DNA of 42,201 bases from Lineolata rhizophorae (taxonomy: Eukaryota > Ascomycota > Dothideomycetes > Lineolatales > Lineolataceae). Positions 10,907-21,311 of the stretch are shown piece after piece. Where the stretch lies: positions 1,222,180 to 1,264,380 of the forward strand of contig MU001674.1 of NCBI GenBank assembly GCA_010093515.1. The letters are read 5' to 3'. The notes beneath the pieces were generated by a model. It did no database searches. It was not told where the DNA came from and saw nothing but the letters and a program-made list of their open reading frames with translations. Each line of letters starts with the position of its first letter. Positions within the stretch are counted from its first letter, which is position 1. The translations under genes and the position numbers were made by a program.

Positions 10907-12366
10907 TTAGACTTTCTTGCCCTGCGCTAGTAGGTCTGAAACCTTTGGCGGTAGCACCAAGGTGCTCCTGTCGTTGCGTTTAAGAAACTCGACGATAAGT
11001 TCTGCCGTGCGCTGGGGTAGATCCTCCTGGACGAAATGGCCCGCGTCGGGAAAGACCTGGAGTTGGAACTTGCCTGGAAAGAGCACGCACGCATAGTGTT
11101 AACAGCTCGGGTAGAAATGCCAAATCCCCCACAACAAATAGCAACAGGTGGATACTTACCCTGCATTTGCCCAATCATCAGTTCCTTATCCAGCCTATCC
11201 GTCCCCGCCAAAAGCAATAACTTGGCTCCCTTGGCCCTCAGGAACTTCCCACTCATCCCCTCAAACCAATCCCACCAATAACTTTGGGTGCGCTCCAATC
11301 CCGTTTTCCACCTCCAGGGCCCGCCATCCCCGCTCGCGTCCTCGTCCTCACCATCGACCTTCACCAACACCCCCGGCACGCTCGCCCTCGCACTCTCCAC
11401 ATTCCGCACCGTCCTACTCCTCACATGCCAGCCCACAGCCTCATCCAAGCTCGCAAAGACCCTCGGCCGCGTAGCCAGGTAGGAATTCATGCTGGCCAGG
11501 GCCTCGACGGCGGACCCCTCGACCACGTCCACGACGGCGAAGCCCAGCACAGCGGGCCCCAGGCCGCCGCGCGCACACACGTCCGTCACGACGGCTCCTC
11601 CCAGCGAGTGGCCGACCAGCACCGTCGCGGGCATCCTGGCGCCCGAGGGGACGCCCAGCCGGTCCAGCACCAGCGGCACCATGCGCACGAAGTCGGCGGC
11701 CAAGTTGCGCAGCGAGAGGTCGGTGTCGCGCTCGGGGCCGGGGCCCCCACCGCGGCGGCCATCGCCGCCGTTGTCGGCGTCCGGCGCGTACACGACGGAG
11801 CCGTGCTCGCGGGCGTCGACGGCGACGATGCCCACGTCCGGCATGACGCGCCGGACCTCGCGCGCGAAGAGGGCGAAGGTCAGCGCCGAGGAGCCGGCGC
11901 CGTGGTGCAGGATGAGCAGCTGTGACGAGGGCGTCGCGGGCGGGGTCGCGTAGGCGTGGTACTTGGCGCGCTGGGTGAGGCCCGTCTGGTGTGGTGCTTC
12001 TGCGGGCGCCGCGGCGCCGGACTGTGGTCGCGGGGGCGCCGCCATGGACCCGGCGCCGGCGCCGGCGCTGCTTTCGCCGCCATTGTCGTTGCTGCCGCCG
12101 GGCGGTGCGGGCGCCGGCGCGGCGAACGTCGTCTCGATCCAGAGCTCCTGCGCGAAGAAGTCGGACCAGCGGACGGGCGCGGCGGGCTTCTGGCTCGATG
12201 AGGGGCGCACGGTGCCCGTGGACGACATGGAGGAGGCGGAGCTGGAGTCTTCGTCGATAGGGGACGTGGCTTCTTGGGAGGTGCTCGGGATGGCGGCGTG
12301 CGTAGGAGGCGAGGAGGGCAAGGCGTTGAGCTTCGCTTTTGCGAATTGGCGCGCGAGATCCGACAT
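10907..12366 (-). CDS. ppe1: Protein phosphatase methylesterase 1
   Basis: Exons are 12366-11160 and 11073-10907, 1374 nt in total (457 aa). The 86-nt intron has a GTAAGT donor and a TTTCCAG acceptor. The protein removes the C-terminal methyl ester from the PP2A catalytic subunit and so acts as a PP2A regulator. Family marks are a disordered Ser-rich N-terminus, VRWSDFF (about 65-71), the oxyanion-side LLILHHGAGSSALTFA (about 150-165), the nucleophile elbow VGHSLGG (Ser254), an Asp at about 280 (VVDVVEGSAVEAL) and, in exon 2, FPDAGHFVQED (His415). The Ser-Asp spacing matches human PME-1. A low-complexity insert (about 193-212, Gly/Asp-rich) and the Pro/Ala/Gly stretch at 83-125 make it longer than yeast Ppe1. 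It is convergent with UTP23 and divergent from the DUF2434-type gene. Confidence 0.95.
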
Positions 12367-13202
12367 GGTGGGGAAGGATTTTCTGAGGCGGGGTGTTCAA
12401 AGGGAACTTCTAGTATGTGTGGGGGACCGGGCCCTTAGGAGAACCCGGGATTCGAGCCAGCTTACTATGGGGAGTGGGCTCTCGAGAGCAGCACGACCGG
12501 GTCGCGCGCCTGTTGCCTATTCCGGAAGCGTGTAGCAGGCGCGGAGATAGAGTAGCGTGGTGGGGCAGCGGTGAAGTGAGGGAAAAATAAATAGGCCTAT
12601 GGCCGATGACAGGAAAGTCGCCGTCTCATCAATGCTTTCGGGAATGAAATTGATTCGGCTCTCAGCTTGCGTACAATCATCCAATGGGACGGATTTGGAA
12701 AATGGACAATAAGCCTAGCTCTTCGGCTTCTGGGGCGTGAGAGCCATGCTTGGCGGCTGCTGACAAGCCCGGCAGAGCCCCGCGTGCACGTGCTGCCGGG
12801 GCGCTGCTCCAAGCTTCGCGGCCCGTGCGCTGTCTTGCATGGATGACGTCGATCCGCCCGCGAGCTTGGAGCTGTGCCGGACAAGGCGTCGTCACCCGAG
12901 CCATTCATGTGCCGCCGCCGCCCCGCCACCCCTGCCTTGCCCTTCCTCGCAATCCTGTCGTCACGATAGAATTCCTCGCGCGATTCGCCTCCGAGCAATT
13001 CCTCATCACAACTGGGGCTCCCAGGCCTTTCCCAGCTCGCGGTCGTTCCCATTGCTTTGCCTCCGACTGCTTGCCCCACTTCCCTCTCTGCAGAGAGGGA
13101 GCTCTCCCCTTATTCTCCCTCCGACGCTCCGCTCCTTTCGATTGCGCGCCAGTCGTGCTGAACAGGGGCAGTTAGAGCAAGCCTCCAAATCAATCCATCA
13201 CA
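12367..13202. promoter_or_regulatory. Divergent promoter region with a 20-bp palindrome
   Basis: This 836-base GC-rich spacer lies between the divergent PPE1 (-) and DUF2434-type (+) genes. It carries a perfect 20-bp palindrome at 13081-13100 (half-site TCCCTCTCTG), about 100 bases before the plus-strand ATG. Overlapping ORFs in several frames are GC-driven and have no family resemblance. Confidence 0.55.
13081..13100. repeat. Perfect 20-bp palindrome
   Basis: The sequence reads TCCCTCTCTG followed directly by its exact reverse complement, with no spacer. Flanking bases (T and G) do not extend it. It may be a binding site for a dimeric regulator or a transcript hairpin; neither is shown. Confidence 0.85.
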
Positions 13203-14967
13203 ATGGCTTGGTGGGGATCCAAGAAGCGTGACGATGATGCCGACGAAGCCCCCGACGCCGGTGAGAGCACCTCCACCAGCCGGCCGTCCTCTCGACGCAA
13301 CCCTAACGGCGAACCAGACGAGCGCACGCGCCTTCTCGCGCCGCGCCCGCCCCGCGAGGACGGTTATCTGGACCCCGACGACCCAGCCGTACGACATCCA
13401 TCCCCATCCGTCTCCTCTCTCCTCCCCGCTCACTAACCAATGTCTTCTCATACAGGTCTCCCCCTACAACCTCTGGACGGTCCGCTTCCTCCGCTATGTG
13501 ACAACTCTCTTCCTCGCCTTCAGCTTTGTCTGGTGGGTCCTCCTGCTCGTAACCGTCTTCGTCACCCCCCCCGGCATGCACACGCGTGGCTCCGGCTTCA
13601 CCGACTTCGCCTACACGTGCCTGACATGCGGCAACCTGCTGGTGCTGCTCCTCTTCTTCGCCGCCCCCTCGCGCGCCATGCGCGTCCTCGCCGCCGTCAT
13701 CGCCTTTTTCCTGCTTGTCGACACAATCGTGATCCTGGCCGTGGGCCGGCTGCGCGACGAGGAAGGCGCTGTCGGCATAGCGAGTGTGGTCTGGTGCACG
13801 TTGATGGCGGTGTGGGTCGTGATCGTGGACCGAGCCGTGGCGTGGGGGAAGCGGGAGGAGGAGGAGCGCCTCACCGGGCGGCCCGAGACGAGGCGCTCCC
13901 TGCGCGAGTGGCTCGCCGTGCTGGTCGCCACCGTCATCCAGGTGGTCTACATTGTCATCGTCGTTCTCATGACGGCGACAATGATCCTCCGCGCGCGCGA
14001 CGCTAGCCTCGGCCCGCCGGGCGAGCGCTACTACGTCGACGGCGGCAAGTACGCCGTGCACCTGCACTGCGTGGGCAATCTTACCAGCACTGGCGCCTCC
14101 CTGTCTCTCTCAGCCTCCTCTTCCCCTTCTGACAACGACATCGTCGCCCAAGCCGAATACAACCCCACTGTGCTTATCTCGTCGGACCGCTCGCCGGCCG
14201 AACACACCTTGTCGCCCTTCATCCTCTCCGCCTTCGCAAACGGCACCATTCCGCGCTACTGCATCTACGATCGCGCCGGCTACGCCTGGTCCGACACGGC
14301 GCCGTCGCCGCACTCGGCCGGCATGTCAGCCGACGCATTAGCCGAAGCGCTCGCCCTGGCCGGCGAGCCGGGCCCCTGGGTCGTCGCCGGCGCGGGCTAC
14401 GGCGCCGTGCACGCGCGCATCTTCGCCGCGCGCAACCTGAAGCGCGTCGCGGGGATGCTGCTGCTCGACCCTCTGCACGAGGACCTGCTGGGCAGCCGCG
14501 TCGGGCGGGCCAGCGACGGCTTCGTCACCTGGGGGTGGGGCATCGTGAGCCCGCTGGGCCTGGAGCGCCTCGGCGGCGCCTTGTTCAAGGGGCGCAGCAG
14601 GGAGGACCGCGTCTACGGCCGGTCCGCCGGCCAGAACGGCCGCCTCATCCGCGCCCACCTCCAGGAGAACCTCGTCGCCGACAGCCTCACCAAGAGCGAG
14701 GTGCGCAGCGCGCGCAACATCCAGGACGCGTCGACGCCGCTCGCCGTCGTGAGCAGCGGCGTCGAGGTCGGCAGGAGCGACGAGTGGGCCGCCAAGCAGG
14801 AGGATCTGACCACCCTCACGGACCACCTTGTCGCGTGGGACGTGGTCACGAAGGCGCCGCACGAGGTGTGGAGTACGAAGGACGGGCGGGACGTGATTGA
14901 GAAGCGCATGGGAGAGTTGGTGAAGTTGGCGAGGAAGGCGAAGGGGAAAGGGACCGAGGTCGATTAG
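13203..14967 (+). CDS. DUF2434-type membrane protein with hydrolase-like C-terminus
   Basis: Exons are 13203-13388 and 13456-14967, 1698 nt in total (565 aa). The 67-nt intron runs from a GTACGA donor to CATACAG. The N-terminus MAWWGSKKRDDD is followed by a disordered region with ERTRLLAP. Five hydrophobic helices follow (about 77-98, 112-132, 137-160, 170-190, 218-243). The C-terminal half reads as an alpha/beta-hydrolase: YDRAGYAWSD, then WVVAGAGYGAVHARIF at the nucleophile elbow and LLLDPLHEDLL. I take this to be the fungal DUF2434 family, annotated in some species as mitochondrial integral membrane protein. The elbow reads GAGYG where GxSxG is expected, so the nucleophile serine is absent and the domain may be non-catalytic. 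The family call is from memory and moderately sure; gene structure is well supported. Confidence 0.85.
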
Positions 14968-15432
14968 GCGGGTGAGACGAGGGGCATAACAAGCGCTTGG
15001 GGCGGTGAGGCAGAGCTTTTCATGTGCGTAATCTGATGCATGATGGGATGACGGTATGAGGGCATGTGGATCCGGGCGGCTAAGATTGATATGCGAGCGT
15101 TGGGGTTGACCTCTAATTTCTGATTCTGATATTCCCAGCCTGGGCTCTTACGTTACTGCTTCGCGTTTCCCCGGATAGTAATCCTTGCGTTTTCGGGTTG
15201 TACTTATTTTACTTCGTTCCGTGCGTCCGGCAGCATCTAGGCAGTTCTTGGTCGAATAAGTACATAGAGACGGAAAACATCATTCTCAACCGACAAAAGC
15301 GCAACACCTAACATCACACGTGCATTGCGCCTATATCCATCGGCTCCTAGCATGAGACCCGCTCCGCTTCTGACCAAGACAACCCCTCCTCCCGCCCTCT
15401 ACCTACAACCAACAAATAGCCACCCTCCGAGC
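14968..15432. other. Convergent 3' flanks
   Basis: This spacer lies between the stops of the DUF2434-type gene (+) and NOP14 (-). It is T-rich in the middle. No gene is seen; it should hold both 3' untranslated regions. Confidence 0.5.
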
Positions 15433-18088
15433 TCAAAACCTCGACCTCTTCCTCGCTTTCTTCTCCCTCTCATACGCCTTAGCCTCCCTCCCCTCCTCGC
15501 CCTGAATCTCCGCCACCAACCGCTTATACCTCTCCTCGTACGCCTTATCCTTCTCCCTCTTCTCGCGCAGCTGCTCGCGCGCCACGAACTGCGCGTCGCG
15601 CCGCAGCTCGCGCACGGCGCCCTTGCGCTCGCGCTTCCACTCCTTGCGCAACCGCGCGCCCTCGGCCCGCGCCCGGTCCGCGTCGTAGTGCTTGCCGGGC
15701 GCGTAGTTGTCCTCGAAGCGCGGCACCGCGCCGCGGATCGCGAGCGGGCGGTGCGCGTGCAGCGCGAGCGGGCGGCGCGCCGCGTGCGCGCGGCCCGCCA
15801 GCGCGACCAGCTTGGACAGCACGGGCTGCGCCGCGCCGCGGTGCCGGACCGCGAGCGGGGCACGCGTGTAGGGCAGCAGCGCGGCCGTGATTTTAGGCGC
15901 GAAGATGTCGCGGAAGGAGGGGGCGTCGGCCCAAAGGTCGGCGAGGGCGGCTGCGAAGCCGAAGTAGGGCTCCAGCACTTTGACGATGCCACTGCCGTCG
16001 TCGTCGCTGCCGAAGCTCGCGCGGAAGCCTTCGTCCTGGCCGAGTTGCAGCGAGAGAGCGAGCCATCGGATCGCCTCGGGAACGTAGCGGCGGGCGCGCT
16101 TCTGGGCGCGATGGACGAGGTGCAGGAGCACGGCGCCGACTGCGAGATCGGCGGCAGAGCGTGGTGCGCGGCGCAGGCCGAGGTGCCGTGCCATGAGGGT
16201 GGAAGCTGGGGTTACGACTGGGTGGAAGTAGTCTGAAGTGGGATAGATAGTTGTGATGGCGGTCAAGACCGCGAGGTCGCCGCGTGTCATGGAGCCTTCG
16301 GAGTCCGGGGCGCGGGCACGGATGGAGCGCAGATGAGCTCGAAAGGCTTCGGCGATAGGAAGTGAGTAGGTACGGCTGAGGGAGTGGATGTGCCTTGTTA
16401 CCGATTCGAGAACAGAAAGAAGAATGGAGTTTGATGGGTCTGAGAGGTAGGGTAGGTGCTGAACGAGAGTAACGGCGAAGTCTGAGAGCTTCTCTTTATT
16501 GCCTGTCGCTAACTGGGGGTGATATAGAGCGCGGATTCGCTGGACGACTGTGGGAATCGACTCGACAGGAACGTCATTTAAGACGCTCAAGAGCTCTTCG
16601 TGGGTTCGGGGGCAGGGATACGCAAAAGCGACTGAGGCCGAGGCGGATTGCGCTTTTAGTTTCTCATCGGCAGAGATAATATTGCGAACGAATTCGTCGT
16701 CATCTTCCGCTTCAGAATCTCCAGACTCTTCCTCACTCTGCTCTTCATCCGTGATTGGCTCAAGGTCTGATCCGCTGGCTAGTAGGTCTTCGTCAATTTC
16801 GAATTCATCCTCGTCCTCCACATCAAAAGATGGGTTGGCTGGAATAGACGAAGTGAAGCCGAACTCAGCTGCATCATCGCGCTCTGAATCCTGGTGGATA
16901 TCATCCTCTTCTTGGACCGGTCCTTCTTCATCACTCTCGTCTGCCTCGCCCCGCATTCGTCGCAGCCGTTTCCTCTCAAGCCTCTCCAAATGCTCTGCAT
17001 GTTCCTTGACCTTTTCTTCATCCGTTTTGGTTCGTTCCGTTGGCTTGGATCTCTGGTCCTGTGCTAATTCCCGCAACCGCAAATCGTATTCCCTTTCTAC
17101 AGCAGACTTCTCAACATCGGGGATAACAGCTTCGCCGTCGGGTATTGTATCCGCAGTGCCACTGGCTTTTTGGGCGGTTTCTGGACGTGCAGGCTTTGCG
17201 GGCTGGCCTTGAAGAGCGGCAAGAACTTCTGAGAGGTCTTTATCTAGTTCGGCACGGAGATCGTCATCTTCTTCTTTTGCATGCTGCCGCTCGTACTTGT
17301 GTAGTTTCGACTTTGCAATGACCTCCTTCATGACTTCCGACTTAGTTTTCTTTCGCTCAGGTTCGCCCAGTTCCTGTGCATCGTTCCCTTCATCTTCCTC
17401 GTCCAATGCTCTGCGATCCCGCTTCCGAAGGCGCACTTCCGACTCCTCGCCGCTGGAATCAGCCAAGCTACCAGCATCAAAGTCGTCCAGGTCCTTCGTA
17501 TCCTCCCCAAAGGCCAGTGTCCGGCCACCATGTGTAAGCTGTTCCTCATCGCTCCCCACCTCTAGATCAAACAGCGATGCACCCTTCCTGCTCTGCTTCT
17601 CTCTCGCAAAGCGCTGCATCATGCGCTCCTCTGGTGTCATCGTCGGGTCATTCTCCCCTATGCGCCGATCGACGATTCCCCCGACCTTGTTCCGTCGTTG
17701 CATTTCGACCAAAAGCGTTCTTCGCCTCTATAAAAAGCTTTCGAATTAGCAAGCTCGCCATCGTAACCCGTCCATGTGTGAAACATACAGCTTCCTCGCC
17801 CGCACTTCTACTCGCGCCCGGCCTACCCAACACGCCGCCATTCTTACCCGTCGTACTATCCCGTGAAGTAACTTCAAACTTGCGTGGCCGCGACAGCATC
17901 TTGACATCGAACGGGTTGAAGCTCTCCCGGATGCCAGCAAGCGCGGCTTGTCGGCGGGCTCGCTCGTCGCCATTGCCGGCCCCTTTGCCCTTCTTGCTGT
18001 TGTTCTTCTGCTTCTTCGACTTTTGCTGCCCAGTGATGCCTTGCTCGCGAAGCGATGCCTTCAGCCGCTTTAACTGCGAGGGCGGCAT
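15433..18088 (-). CDS. nop14: Nucleolar protein Nop14
   Basis: Exons are 18088-17789 and 17727-15433, 2595 nt in total (864 aa). The 61-nt intron has donor GTATGT, a TGCTAATTC branch site and acceptor TTTATAG. The N-terminus MPPSQLKRLKASLREQGITG, the NPFDVK and RRTLLVEMQRRNKVGGIVDRR blocks, and MTPEERMMQRFAREKQ are hallmark Nop14 motifs. The middle (about 170-440) is a long Asp/Glu-rich region, and the C-terminal third has the helical repeat-like part and a basic end, RARKRSRF-like (KARKRSRF). Nop14 is an SSU processome factor required for 18S rRNA maturation and 40S formation, and partners Noc4 and Emg1 in yeast. The start is the ATG that gives the conserved MPPSQLKRLK; an upstream in-frame extension is not family-like. 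Length fits the family (about 800-900 aa). Confidence 0.95.
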
Positions 18089-19527
18089 GATTTGGGGCGG
18101 AGATTGTGGGATGCCGGAAGCTTTGGCGGAAAGATGCAAGCAGCAGCAAAATTTAGCCGAAATTTCATGTGGTTGCAAACGCCAAGATTTCGGGCCGTGC
18201 CTACTACGCGCTCCAACGTTCTGTTTGCCACGTTTGCATGTATCGTAGTTTAGCTCTCCTCTGCCATAGGGGTATGCACCTTGTCAACATTACGTACTAC
18301 ATACGCTATCTACTGTTTATTGTCTCCTACTACACACTATCTTAAGGGTAATTTTGCTTTTAGGTCGGAAAGTATTTGGACGATTATCCGGATTGTGCAG
18401 ACTCCACGCTGATCCATGGGTCGACTGGATAGATTCTAATTGGAACAAAAAATTGAGACGCTTTACCAGATTAAATAGTGTAGTATTAAGTGCCAGCAAA
18501 CATAGAATAACGCTCTAGATCACTGCTATTAAACTTCGCTTCGGCTATGTACGCCACGACGTAATAGAAATCAATATGAAGAGTTTCTACAAATGTCTCA
18601 CTGCGCATTTATAAGTCTACTTAGTATTTTAATATAATTATTCCCTTCTATTAGTCAACTAGTTTTAGGATTAGAAACAGTGTAGAGTAATAAAGTGAGG
18701 TTGAAATTAACTAGTGCTGGAGGGATCTTGGAATCTATCTTAGATTAGAAAAATTAGCAGAGAGTATCTAATTGGAGTGGGCTCCGATCATTTTCCACAC
18801 TGGCAAGCATAACCTTCTATAAAAATGAGATCAAAAGCCTATGCCCAGTTCGGCCTCGGATAATTGAGCTTTCTTAATATGAGCTAGCTCGCAAATAGCC
18901 ATGCTCCTTCTTTGCTCGGAATAGCCCTAGCAGTATTATCGTGAGAGACACGGCCGAAAGAAAACTATGTTGCATGCGGACAAGAATTACGGGAGTGTGC
19001 TTCTTCAATCTTGGTAATAGATAGTGCTTATTATAGATAGTGGATGAGTTTCATTTGTACCCATTGCTAGGCTTGGTTTAGTAAAACATATTTTCCACTG
19101 GCTCTAATAGTCGCCAGAGATTGTACACATAGGAATACAGATCGTTTACTATTGTTGTTGTAGCACACTTTGCTAACTGGGCCTGTTTCCACCCGTGCGT
19201 AAGCGAGGACATATTTATGGGTGAATAACTAAGGCTACAAAGGCGACCCAACCTGTCCAAAAATCTTGCATATGTACGCTCACATTAGCGCAAAAAATTT
19301 CTCTACAAATCTAACCGTTCTTTTGGATGCCTTATCGGCTTTCACAAGATCTACCAATTTTGGTTCCCGTTCTCGCTTGCTACCGGTGATACTTCGAAAC
19401 ATTTTCCGGACAGTGACCATATAAGCGAGCTTTTCATGTATGGCTTGCTTGCACTCCACACTTGCCATGGACTTTACTCATGCAGATTCACGTTTGTTGA
19501 TCACATCCGAAATTCCTCTACCAAAGG
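18089..19527. other. AT-rich spacer
   Basis: The first 150 bases are the NOP14 upstream region. From about 18240 to 19450 the DNA is strongly AT-rich with dense stops on both strands. The three short ORFs here (18317-18499, 19078-19260, 19280-19468, all minus) have no recognisable similarity. It could be an old decayed insertion, but I see no terminal repeats or coding remnants. Confidence 0.45.
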
Positions 19528-19536
19528 TATATAAAG
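19528..19536 (+). promoter_or_regulatory. TATA box of the first F-box gene
   Basis: TATATAAAG lies about 140-150 bases upstream of the ATG at 19679, at a spacing that fits a short leader. Confidence 0.6.
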
Positions 19537-19678
19537 AGCCTTACGCAACCGGTTCTCTCAACACCGTTCCAACCCAGCGACCTAGTGGAACTTCCTCATT
19601 CTCTTGCAGCATCAGTCCTCCTATCACTGCAGTGTATCCAGATCTCTTCACTATAGTATACTCTCAGAAGTGAATGCC

Positions 19679-21311
19679 ATGGATACCGGCGAAGTTGGTC
19701 TCGCTCTCGGCGACGTCCAGATGAGCGACGCTGACTTGAAGGTCACGCAGCCCTGTCGTGCGAGGTGCAAGGCATGGCTGCTATATAACACCGCCAGTTT
19801 CAAACGTGCCGACACATTATTCTGGAACATCTGCATGAAGGACTTGCCCATCCCCGTCGAGAAACTTCAGAGCCTTCCTCACGAGATCCTCCTCCTCATC
19901 TTCAAATACGTGTGGGCGCCCTGCCAGGACGACCTTGAGACGGGCTCCAAAATCCTGCTCGAGCTGCCCAATTTCCACGCCGACTCGGTGGAAGACGGCC
20001 GACGGCTGACGCCGCGCTGGTTCGATAACGGGAAGGACCTGCCGCTCGACTGGGCCAAGCACAACCTGGGCTGCGGCCTCTACTACATGGACAGCGAGGT
20101 CGTCGGGCGCGGAATTGTCGCTGCCATCGCCGAGAGCTTCTACCGCAACGTGCGCCTCTCGGTCGAGGCCGACCACCTCACCTCCTTCCTCGACTCGTGC
20201 CCCTTCACCGGCTTCGCCACCGTGCCCGGCAGGATCCTGCGCCGGCTGCGCGTCGACATGGAGCAGGAACCCCAGTATCTCGGCGAGGCGCCCACGCACA
20301 AGCTCGATAAGCTGCGCGTGCACGACTGGGTGCCCGTCTACGACATAGAGGCGGAGGTCGACTACGACTGGTTCTACGACGGCGACGACGGCCAGACGGG
20401 GATCGTCGCCGACTTCGCCAGGGCGCGGCGGCGGGCCGTGCTGGCGATGCTGCGCCGCGGCTGGCGCGCCCTCCTGCGCATGGCCAACCTGCGCGCTCTC
20501 GAGTTCCTCATCATGTCGCCGCGGGTGCTGGACCGGGGGGTGCGCGAGGCCGACGTCGAGCTGCGGGCCATGACGCCGACCATCCTGCGGTTGTGCCTCA
20601 AAGGCGTCGCCGTCGTGGTTAAGCACGCGGTGTTGACCGCGATCAGGGGGGACGTTCGCAAACCCGACGAGTTCAAGTACTTGTTTATGTATCCGATGCC
20701 CATGATTTATCGACGTCATTACTATTCGCGCGCGCTGGTCAGGCGCACGCGTGGTCCGCCGATGGCATGGATCACCGTCGTGGGAAGTATGAGGGCTCCT
20801 CTAGAGGAACTGTGGCACACGTTGGACGCTCACCCGAGTAGGTTGGCGATTGTGTTTCCTTCTAGGGCATATTCTCTGGAATATATAGCAACCTGCTGAC
20901 AAACTTTTACCGTCAGACTTCGCGTGGTTCAAGGGCGATTGGGTCCGTACCGAAACTAAGCAAGCACACAACTCCCCGTGCTGCACATTAGCCGAAGCCA
21001 TGTATGATGGCTATGCCGATCAGCATGGAGTGCTCAGATTGCAGAAGCCGTTTGACCAAATGCGCGTCGAACCTATTTCTCTTGCGGGCTTATACGAGAC
21101 TAATTTGCGCAATTCATACGACAATCCAGATAGTCCTTCGGTGGAAGATTTTCTCGGGCGGCATCTCAAATGCGGGAATTGCCAGTCCCTCCGCCAGGCC
21201 ATGAAAAAGTCCAATAAGAAGCGGGAAAAGGTTTGGAACGCTAAATACTTTGGTGTAGAGACCTGGGAGCAGAAGTTAGATCGGGAGCAGAAGGAAAAGG
21301 CATTACAGTAA
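19679..21311 (+). CDS. F-box-like protein
   Basis: Exons are 19679-20837 and 20917-21311, 1554 nt in total (517 aa). The 79-nt intron has a GTAGGT donor, a TGCTGAC branch site and acceptor CGTCAG. It joins ...WHTLDAHP to NFAWFKGDWVRTETK and restores the frame. The start MDTGEVGLALG has a good context (CCATGG); a nearby upstream ATG at 19674 is out of frame. Residues about 58-80 (PVEKLQSLPHEILLLIFKYV) form an F-box-like helix pair that would bind Skp1. The remainder holds no repeats I recognise. The C-terminus has a CGNC pair and a Lys/Glu-rich end. If the intron is retained, the protein would end 20 residues later at a stop at 20897. The likely role is substrate recognition by an SCF ubiquitin ligase; the substrate is unknown. 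Confidence 0.75.

Noticed and set aside
11441-12400. Minus-strand ORF of 319 codons in a second frame of PPE1
   Set aside because: It is a frame shadow of the PPE1 methylesterase, which has clear catalytic motifs; this frame is Arg/Ala/Pro-rich and family-less.
12440-12470. Possible tRNA T-arm on the minus strand (GGCTCGAATCC)
   Set aside because: The T stem does not pair and no anticodon arm is found at the right distance.
15325-16236. Plus-strand ORF of 303 codons
   Set aside because: It is antisense to the C-terminal part of NOP14 and has no recognisable protein features.
18240-19450. Decayed transposon
   Set aside because: It is AT-rich and stop-dense, but no terminal repeats, target duplications or transposase or reverse-transcriptase-like segments could be read.
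19817-20719. Minus-strand ORF of 300 codons
   Set aside because: It is antisense to the first F-box gene, rich in Gly/His/Val/Glu as expected from the GC-rich complement.
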